Origin: Chaenocephalus aceratus
Taxonomy: Eukaryota; Chordata; Actinopteri; Perciformes; Channichthyidae
Length of the DNA: 64,000 nt
NCBI GenBank assembly: GCA_023974075.1
Contig: CM043800.1
Coordinates: 4,347,319 to 4,411,318, forward strand
Direction of reading: 5' to 3'
Shown here: positions 56,295 through 64,000 of the stretch, one piece after another
Numbering within the stretch: position 1 is the first letter of the stretch
How the letters are laid out: each line of letters begins with the position of its first letter
Made by a program: the position numbers and the translations under genes
The notes under the pieces: model-generated
What the model was told of the DNA's origin: nothing
Seen by the model: the letters and a program-made list of their open reading frames with translations, nothing else
Database searches by the model: none

Positions 56295-58764
56295 CAGGGT
56301 TGGGAGGGTTACTTTGTAAATGTAATCAGTTACTGATTACTGATTACATGGCTCTGAAAGTAATCCGAATACAGTTACAGATTACTTTTAGATTACTTTT
56401 GGATTACTTTCTTTTTCCTGGGTATGTTTTGGTGACCAGGAGACACAAAAAGCAAACTGAACGTGTTTTTACTGTTTTAATGGCTTATCAAGAGCACACT
56501 GAAACATCACATCTGAAACGATGTAACAACATAATACACGTTTTGGGGATGCAGCTTGGGATGTGAGGAGTGAGGGACACGGCTTAGAACGGGCGTGTCG
56601 CCTTCTGTCCTGCCAGTGTTGGCAGGACATGAATTAAAATATCGATCTCGGACTTCATTTTAAGGACATTTCGGCCAGGGGTGTAGAGCTATATTTGTTT
56701 AAGCACCGGATCGGCAAAACAGGAGAGTGTGTGCACCAGTCTGCCTTGATCTATGAATTCATGTCCGTGACTCTCACAGTATTTGCGTTTTGTTCAGTAT
56801 CTGTTTTATAGAAGGAAAACCTCCTTCACTTCATGAAATCTCTGCAGCACCAGGAGGCAGCGGGAGGGTTAACTCAGCCTCTGAGAAGAGGGGCGTGCCG
56901 CGCAGTGCCTTTCACGCACCGCCTTCACTGTGTATTAGGGATGTGCATCTCCATCACTGAGGCCGATGCGATGCGCATCTCGATACGTTGCCACGATACG
57001 ATACATTAACGATACATTTGAAACACCAGGCGATGCGATACGATACGATTCACCCCTGTGGCGATACAGTTCGATACGATTTGATTCAACATTATGCGAT
57101 TCGGTGCGATTCAACACTATGCAAAAATAATGATACTTCAATTTGGTACGACAGAGGATTTTTGTTTTATTCCTTATATGCAGCAAATCATACATTAACA
57201 AAAAAGTGCTTTACATATTTGGTACTGCACATCCCATCATGCCGTTTATTTGTTTTCCTTTAAAAGCTCTCCAGAGTACAGTACAATTGTATAACACCTC
57301 ACAGTTAAACAATGTAAGGATGCATTGCTCATGATTAACAATGTGCAAATAACAGCTACCATAGTGCAATGCCCATACAGCTGCCAGCCTGATGTGCTGA
57401 ACACTCATTCATAGGCTAACTCACCAGTGAGCAGAAAGTAGTGGGTTCTATAGGAACAATAAAGAATACAAATAACCTTTCACAAACAGGTATTTCATAA
57501 CTGCTTACAGTGAGGAAGACATTTAAATTGTGATTGGCCGTCACAGGCTGCTGTAAACTAAACACCACTCTCTCTGACAGAACACCTCACTGAGTGATTT
57601 AACTCATAGTCTAACTTTCAGGTTTCTCTTTTCAGCCGCAGCGCAGACCCCATGTCGCCTCTTTATGTGCGTCGCTAAGTTCCTCGTACTACTTGTGTAC
57701 TTTAAAGCGGCTCGGCATCGTTAACAAGTTGCGAGCGATTTTTCAAGTTGACCGTCTGTAGTAGGCTATATAGTGCCGCGCACATATACCATCAGGACGT
57801 TACTGATGGGGTGCGGCTGCGGAGTGATACTGTGTGTATGCAAGCCCGCATCTGGACGGATCTATGTATCATGGCTGTAGACCTGTTAAGTAATAAAGAT
57901 ACCTCATACAAAGGTCTACGGATACCTTATTACTCTCCATGACCTGCGGTCAGCTATATAGCATAAAGGACTATTACACCGTCTTTCTTGAACAATCCGA
58001 AGTGTTGCCAAACGTTTGATTTGTAGGTATTTTTCGGTGCGCTGTGTTTCTCTTTCTCCTCAACTTCAGTGTGTGTTGATAACTGAGACTCTCGGCCTCC
58101 GTAGTGGCGAAGCAAATATCAAAGATCGTCTCTGCTGAGCGTTGACAAGATGAGGGGATTTTGAATCGGTTTTTTACCGATGCAAAGACGCTACGCAATC
58201 GATGCATCGCGAGTTCAACCCAAACTGTAGCCGATGTGCACTCTTTCAACCGGTGCACTCGCATCGTGAACGTTTATGCCGGTGCACCGATGTGAATCGG
58301 TGAATCTTAACATCTCTACTGTGTATACCTTCAGAAATAATCATTAGTAAGGCTAAAGAGCAACCGCAGGCTGATGTGTTTTAACCACACACACCTATAT
58401 ATACACACACACGCGCGATTTAAACGCAGACTTTTGTTCCTCCATGTTTCGTTGTTATTGTTTCACTGAGCGGACACGCAATTTTTTTTCAAATGCTTTT
58501 TTGGTCCATCTGCGGCGGTAATAGGTTTTGTGGGCTGTGATGATTCGGCTGTACCTACTAGTAATGAATATTAAATGTTGAGAGGAAATCTTTCCACCAA
58601 TAATTCCAATAAGTAATCCAAAATGTATTCACTTCAGGTTTACGAAAGTAACTGTAATCAGATTACTAGTTTTTCAAATGTAACGCGAGCTGAATACAGT
58701 TACTTGATTTTTGTATTCTGATTACGTAACGCCGTTACATGTATTCCGTTACAACCCAACCCTG
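56295..58764. mobile_element. hAT element (outer), inside the LINE
   Basis: Ends CAGGGTTGGG (56295-56304) and CCCAACCCTG (58755-58764) are perfect inverted repeats, flanked by GATACGCA at 56287-56294 and 58765-58772. Both ends carry AATCAGTTAC/GTAATCAGATT motifs. Removing it restores the LINE sequence. It contains a second hAT; without it the element is about 1.08 kb and non-autonomous. Confidence 0.95.
56936..58318. mobile_element. hAT element (inner), inside the outer hAT
   Basis: Starts TAGGGATGTGCATCTCC, ends AATCTTAACATCTCTA, flanked by CTGTGTAT at 56928-56935 and 58319-58326. The left end is full of CGATACGAT motifs. The 1383-bp interior has no recognisable transposase. Confidence 0.93.
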
Positions 58765-58973
58765 GATACGCAGCATCTAACTTTTCCAGGCAATGGGCAG
58801 GTGCATTCATATATATCAGATCACCATAGTCCAGCACAGGTAAAAAGGTCACAGTGACTAGCCTTTTCCTGGCCTCAAGCGAGAAACAGGACTTGTTCCT
58901 GAAAAAGAAACCTAGCCTAACCCTCAGCTTTTTAAGCAGATTAATGACCTGAAGTTTAAAAGTAAGACAATCA

Positions 58974-59716
58974 TCAAGCCAGATACCTAGGTATTTTTAA
59001 CAGGTAACCACTTTGACTACTTTTCCTGGCATAGTCTGTAGTCTTTTTAGCTTTAGAAAAGAGCATTACCTTAGTTTTATCAACATTTAAAAGAAGCTTT
59101 AGTTCAGAGAGCTGAGTCTGAATAATGTTAAAAACAGCCTGTAATTTAACACCAGCCTCCTTAATGGAGGGACCTGCACAATACATCACGGTATCGTCCG
59201 CATAAAAATGTAAAGTAGCTTCATCCACATTCTCACCTAAACTGTTGATGTAGATGGAGAATAAAAGTGGACCTAAAACAGAACCTTGTGGTACACCATT
59301 ATAAATGTTTAACCACTCAGAAGACAGCCCATCAAAATGAACACATTGGGACCTTTCAGAGAGGTAGTTCACAAACCACCCACTGCATGGCTGGATATGC
59401 CTATACTGGCTAGCCTCTGCTTTAAAATGTGATGATCGACGGTGTCAAACGCTTTGGAAAGGTCAACAAATAGAGCTGCACAACTCTGCTTATTATCTAA
59501 AATACTCGTAATGTCATTCACCACTTTCATTGTGGCAGTGATAGTGCTGTGATGCTTTCTGAAGCCTGACTGATGTTTAGACAGGATATCATTTTTACAT
59601 AAAAACTTTACCTGTTCACTCACTAAGCATTTGAGCACCTTCGCCAGAACTGACAACTTAGAGATTGGCCTATAGTTATTAGAAATAGTTGCCTCCCCTC
59701 CTTTCAGCAAAGGCAA
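58974..59716 (-). pseudogene. CR1/L2-group reverse transcriptase core
   Basis: Two minus frames cover the polymerase. 59716-59369 reads NNYRPISKLSVLAKVLKCLV, HQSGFRKHHSTITATMKVV and LFVDLSKAFDTVDHHIL. 59372-58974 reads [20 protein letters not shown], the catalytic HFYADDTVMYCAG, and LLLNVDKTKVMLFSKAKK. All RT core motifs are present and the YADD is intact. The two frames are separated near 59370 by a one-step frameshift, and the C-terminal part decays at 58974 before the hAT insertion site. Some core motifs look well conserved, suggesting a fairly young insertion. Confidence 0.9.
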
Positions 59717-60133
59717 GACATAAGCTGACTTCCATACTTTTGGAATTGTGTTGGTGCTGAGGGAGAGGTTAAAAAGAGTAGTGATAGGAAGAGCAATACA
59801 ATCTGCAGCTATCTTTAAAAAGAAAGGTTCTACGTTGTCCGGGCCAGCCGGTTTCTTAGGATCTAGCTTGGTTAAAGCTTCACGAACAACATCAACAGTA
59901 AAAGGAGTAAAACTGAAAGGGTTTTCCAGACCACATTGTTCAGAGTCACAGCAGCAGAGTTAGTCACAGAATCAAACATAGAACCGCAGGACACAAAATG
60001 CTTATTAAAGCAATTTAGCATAGTAGCCCTGTCCGATATAGGGCCAGATGCTGTGGTGAGGCACGGAGGTAGCTCATTACGGATCTCACCGGTGGATATC
60101 GATTTTATGGCTTTCCAACATTTCCTAGTATTA

Positions 60134-61918
60134 TTAACGCAGCCATTCTATCTCTGAGCCTGATTTCCTAGCCTTTGCCCAGGCCTTGTTTCTCTCATGA
60201 AGGAGACTGGACAGTTCAGCAGAAAACCAAGGATTGTCTCGTCCCTTTACTCTAAATTTACACAGGGGTGCATGTCTATCAATGATCTCCATAAAACCAA
60301 GATCAAAATAAGACCATGCAGTTTCTACATCAGCACACAGATCGATTTTTCCCCAATCAAACCCAAACAGATCATGCACAAAACCCTGCTCCACAAAATG
60401 TTTTATGTCTCTCTTAGTGATAATACGAGATTTACCCTTTTGGACCTTAGTGTCCCTAATTGTGGCTACAACACAGTGATCACTCAGATCATTCGCAAAT
60501 ACTCCCACAGATAAGTATTTATAGGGAGCATTAGTTAAAATGAGATCAATTAGGGAGGATTTATTAGGGGACTTAATGTTAGGGCGAGTAGGACTGTCAA
60601 CAATCTGAGTAACATTCAAAGAGATACAAAGGTTTTTAAAATCCTCTGACACTGCAGTTAACCAGTCCCAGTTAAAATCTCCAAGTAGCACTATTTCCTT
60701 GTAGTCTAGCTGCGATAACATATTTGCTAGTGAAGACAAGGAGTCTTTGCCAGCTGAGGAGGGTCTGTAACAACTCACTACCATGACCTGTTGACCCTTT
60801 GCCACTTCTATATTTATGGCTAAAAATTCAAATTGCTTACTGATCGATTTGGAAACTAATGTGGTTACACTGAACTTATTCTTAACATAAATGGCAACGC
60901 CACCACCTTTATTAGGCCGGTCGGAACAATACATATTATAACCATGTAAGGCAATGTCAGAGGCCAAAATAGATTTGTTTAGCCATGTTTCTGATAAAAC
61001 AATGACGTCAGCGTCAGTCGAGCTCGCCCAAATGCGGACAAAATCTAATTTACCTAACAGACTGCGCACATTCAAGTGGATGAAACCCAACCCAGACCTA
61101 GCTTTAAAATCAGCAGGAGTAGCGATCTGACTACTACTACTGGGCGGACCAGGGTTAGGTTGTACATTTCCTGACAGTAATAACAACAACAAAAACAGGC
61201 ATATTTTCCTCTTAAACGACACACATACATTGTCATCTACTTTAGAAACACCGGAAAAGTCTGCGAGAGTGTGATTAGAGCTTAAGAAGCAGTCCTGAAG
61301 AACCATCATCGCAGGAAAACAAAAAAGACAAACATATTTTGTCGAGCAGATTGACTGTGACAAGGCAACCGGTAATTGTTTGAGCAACACATCCGAACCT
61401 TTGCAGGGGATGCCCACTGCGGGTGGCAGAACAGACCTGAATCCAGTAGAATTCTCAGAATGACTAGAGATCTTCTCATAGTCCAAAACAGTTAACAGGC
61501 ACAGCAGAATCCCGATATGGGCCATTTTCCCAGACCAGCACACAGTATCCGCGATGTTCCTGGAGCAAATCAGCATAGCAGCAAAGGACAGGCGAAAGCA
61601 GCAGCGTGGAAGCGCTCTGGTCCCTCCGTGGTATCCCCGGGGTGAAAGCAGGCCTCTGCAACAGCAGAACCAGGACAGGTGGAAAGCAGGCCTCTGCGAC
61701 AGCAGAACCAGGACAGGTGGAAAGCAGGCCCCAGCGGTGGTAAAATCCTCCTCAGCACAGCAGCACATGCCCGGTGGAAGCAGGCCAAGCCCGAAGCGTG
61801 GATCCACTCCGTCTCTCCGCGACGACTCCGGGGTAAAAACCTCTCCAGTGCAGCCGTACTCTACAGGTGGGAGCAGGCCTCCGTAGATCGCAGGCAGCAA
61901 CAGGTGGAGCCGCTCCAT
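60134..61918 (-). pseudogene. CR1/L2-group LINE ORF with 2A-like motif and endonuclease
   Basis: A 594-codon frame. Its first 140 codons derive from the tandem 5' units and are probably leader sequence; a likelier start is the Met at MAHIGILLCLLTVLDYEKIS near 61524. A leucine-rich stretch (RKICLFLLLLLLSGN) leads into VQPNPGPP (61141-61180), similar to 2A-type NPGP sequences. The endonuclease follows: GFIHLNVRSLLGKLDFVRIW, VIVLSETWLN, KGGGVAIYVKN, VVSCYRPSS, IVLLGDFNWDW, SLIDLILTN and LSDHCVV, all catalytic positions retained. The frame ends at FSAELSSLLHERNKAWAKAR before the RT block. Confidence 0.88.
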
Positions 61919-62056
61919 CTCTTCGCGACGAGCAGGCCTCCGTAGATCGCAGGCAGCAACAGGTGGAGCCGCTCCATCTCTTCGCGACGAGCAGGCCTCC
62001 GTAGATCGCAGATCGCAGGCAGGAACAGGTGGAGCCGCTCCGTCTCTTCGCGACGT
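61873..62056 (-). repeat. LINE 5' leader tandem units, 59 bp
   Basis: Units start at 61873, 61932 and 61991, each GCAGGCCTCCGTAGATCGCA and CGCTCCATCTCTTCGCGACG; the third has a 7-bp GATCGCA duplication. A shorter related repeat (AGCAGAACCAGGACAGGTGG) occurs twice at 61660-61730. Such units are typical of LINE promoters or leaders. Confidence 0.85.
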
Positions 62057-62125
62057 CTCCGGGGAGAAAACACCTCAGTACAGGCGTACTCAACAGGTGG
62101 GAGTTGGCCTCCGCAGATCGCAGAC

Positions 62126-64000
62126 AACTAAAACTACTACTTGTATAAGCAGGGATGGCTAAATGTTTGTAAGCAGGAGAGCTAGATGCTAACAGATGCC
62201 AGATGCTAACAGGTAGTGCAAGCCTGTAGAAATTGCGACTGCCTCACGCGAGTGCCTAGGTGAATAGTACAACACAACATCAGCAGGACATAAATGTACA
62301 AACCGGAAAAACATTTTACCAGGAAATATAACATTGTGATGATGAAGTTTAACAGCATAATGTAATTTGGAAAACAACTTTATTATAGTATTTCTAGATG
62401 ACGGGATGTGAATGAGAGATAATTCAGTGAGTGATTACAGGTTTAATGAGAGAGGCAGATGTGGCTGTTTAAAGCATCATGATCATAATACAGCCTTTTA
62501 AATGTTTGTATTTTAGGAGGGACAGTCCATTCCTTCCCCGTGGGAACACATGTTGATGTGTATGGCCTCGCTGCACTCCTTCTGTCTTGAGTTTATTGAA
62601 CATGCCACTCCATTTATGCAAAGATCTACTGATGAAACTTTTTAAGACATATTGTAAAACTTCATCACCCATCTCAGATCCATATGGCTGAATGGCAGCA
62701 GATAGGAGCCAGACACACGGGCTTCTTTTTAAATGACAGCCTATACTTGGCAGGCCAGCTTTTGAGGTTTGAAGACTAATGATAATGTTTTAGGAGCACT
62801 CCCTGGCATAATGAAGATGTATCTGTGTGCCCATTTGTAGCTGTCTGAACTCCATCAACGTTTCAAATCGCCTAATCCCACCAAAGGAGCTGAAAAGGAG
62901 AGGAGAAAAGGGAGAGCATCAATCTCTCCCACAGGGTGACACAGTGAAAGAGCGGTGGCAGGAATGACAGCTTAATTTCAGCGCAGCCGCCAAGATGGGC
63001 CAGTCAGATGTTTGGTTTTCAGACAGGGTTGTCTGGTCGTGCTTTAGTCATAGCAGCACGGATAAATGTCACAGTCAGCGCTCAGGCAGGTGCTGAGGGG
63101 CTTGATGTGGTTCCTTTGGGGAGAGTGATAGTATCTGACAATGTGCTTTTTCACCGCTATACCACCCTCATCGCCTCTGTACTTGCCTTCCGAACACCCC
63201 ACCTCATCTTTTCATATATCAGCCATGTTTGATGTGAGTACACCTCACTTTCCCTCACATTCTCCCTCCCAGAGGACAAAGAGAGCCCAGAGTCTGTCAT
63301 CATTATTAGCCCCCTGACTCCCGGGAAAAGGTCCGGTGTGTTCGGAGGTTAATGTTGCCGTCCTCGGAGACGGATGTACGTGTGAACTATGCCAAGGCCT
63401 CCTTGCTGCATACAATAGCTTCAGTGGATTTCAACCTTTTTTTGAGTTCCAAAGAACTGAGAGCAGGGAGAATATGAACTACATTTCATGCCAGTTGAGG
63501 TTCTGGACACTCGATAGATTTTACTCATTGTTGGAGCTATCTCTTTATTAGACATTTATTTTCTAGCTGTTTTTGTTTATATTAAATTAATCTTTATTTA
63601 TTGTCATTCATTTTGTTAGTAAAAGTAATTCTGTATGCTTTTATTGTGAAGGCAGTTACGGGCACCGAGTGATCATGTATACTGTGTATTGGACACAGGT
63701 GGAGGTGGGATTGGCGCACCAGAATGAGCAAATGTTTTTTTTTACCAGGAGAAGCCACAGGTGAAACCATTGTTCTGATAAATGTGATAATATTGGAATC
63801 CCACAAAAATGAATGCACAAACGATGCTGTTGTATGGATCATTTCCCCTGAGTTATGTTCTCCTAATTGTCCCCCGTCGGTTACATTTTCACCCTAGACT
63901 CATGTTTTTCATTCGCTGTCTTATATGCATTTGATATAAAAGATATACTTACATTGCATTTATTACCGCTTTCCCAAATAATTGGCTCATGTTCTACATT
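62126..64000. other. Non-coding stretch to the window end
   Basis: Unique-looking sequence, no SNARE-core exon, no repeat recognised. 62800-63330 is less AT-rich than its surroundings and may hold conserved non-coding sequence. Confidence 0.45.

Larger units (their letters stand above)
55708..62125 (-). mobile_element. CR1/L2-group LINE, nearly full length, split by nested hATs
   Basis: On the minus strand it starts near 62125 with repeated 5' units and runs through a long endonuclease frame (61918-60134) and reverse transcriptase (59716-58974). It is interrupted by a hAT (56295-58764), then continues to a 3' end of CTTTATTTAACCAGGTGAAG (plus-strand reading) and an (AAAC)n tail at 55708-55732. 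Without the hATs it would be close to 4 kb. A frameshift between endonuclease and RT and another at about 59370 inactivate it. Confidence 0.88.

Noticed and set aside
62800..63330. Next tsnare1 exon (SNARE core)
   Set aside because: No frame with the SNARE heptad pattern or a suitable phase-0 acceptor was found; left as non-coding.

Overview
The window looks like a teleost fish nuclear genome: spliced vertebrate gene exons with GT-AG introns lie in a dense mixture of fish-type repeats (L2/CR1 LINEs, many hAT elements with 8-bp target duplications, a piggyBac MITE, a Tc1-like element, a tRNA-SINE with an L2 tail, and a Ty3/gypsy element of the Gmr1 type). There is no bacterial gene organisation, operon, CRISPR array or rRNA. 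Species cannot be named from this window.

The one host gene I recognise with confidence is tsnare1 (t-SNARE domain containing 1, a syntaxin-like SNARE) on the + strand. Six internal exons are visible: 19849-19918, 20404-20473, 46319-46409, 46525-46599, 46829-46882 and 53856-54011. Their phases join without a break. The first exon(s) and the SNARE-core and transmembrane exons are not seen and probably lie outside the window. A 25.8-kb intron (20474-46318) and a 7-kb intron (46883-53855) hold most of the transposons.

Layout. 1-1380: broken minus-strand LINE reverse transcriptase. 2630-3899: hAT-type repeat with a duplicated end. 4127-8330: LINE 3' remnants, short direct and inverted repeats, and an unidentified two-exon coding remnant on the minus strand (7110-7786). 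8844-12113: a 24-bp minisatellite split by a hAT. 13460-19515: two minus-strand L2 copies. 19849-20473: tsnare1 exons. 20658-21712: Tc1-like element. 22518-24951: a hAT-type MITE interrupted by a 2.1-kb GC-richer insert that carries a 45-bp minisatellite. 25008-26107: two TIR elements. 26108-29478: repeat-poor intron. 29479-31118: TE remnants. 31683-31868: SINE. 34130-38577: mixed repeats including a piggyBac MITE. 38590-42175: Gmr1-like LTR retrotransposon with the pol order protease-integrase-RT-RNase H. 42206-43372: hAT. 44130-45180: internally deleted LINE. 46319-46882: three clustered tsnare1 exons. 47938-52260: two copies of one repeat, each hit by a different later insertion. 53856-54011: tsnare1 exon. 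55708-62125: long minus-strand LINE containing a hAT that itself contains another hAT. 62126-64000: unique sequence.

Functionally, the tsnare1 exons encode part of an endosomal-type SNARE (the Habc helical region and the linker up to the start of the SNARE motif). The rest are selfish elements, almost all visibly broken. Family names for repeats rest on recognisable protein motifs, terminal repeats and target duplications seen here, not on database searches.
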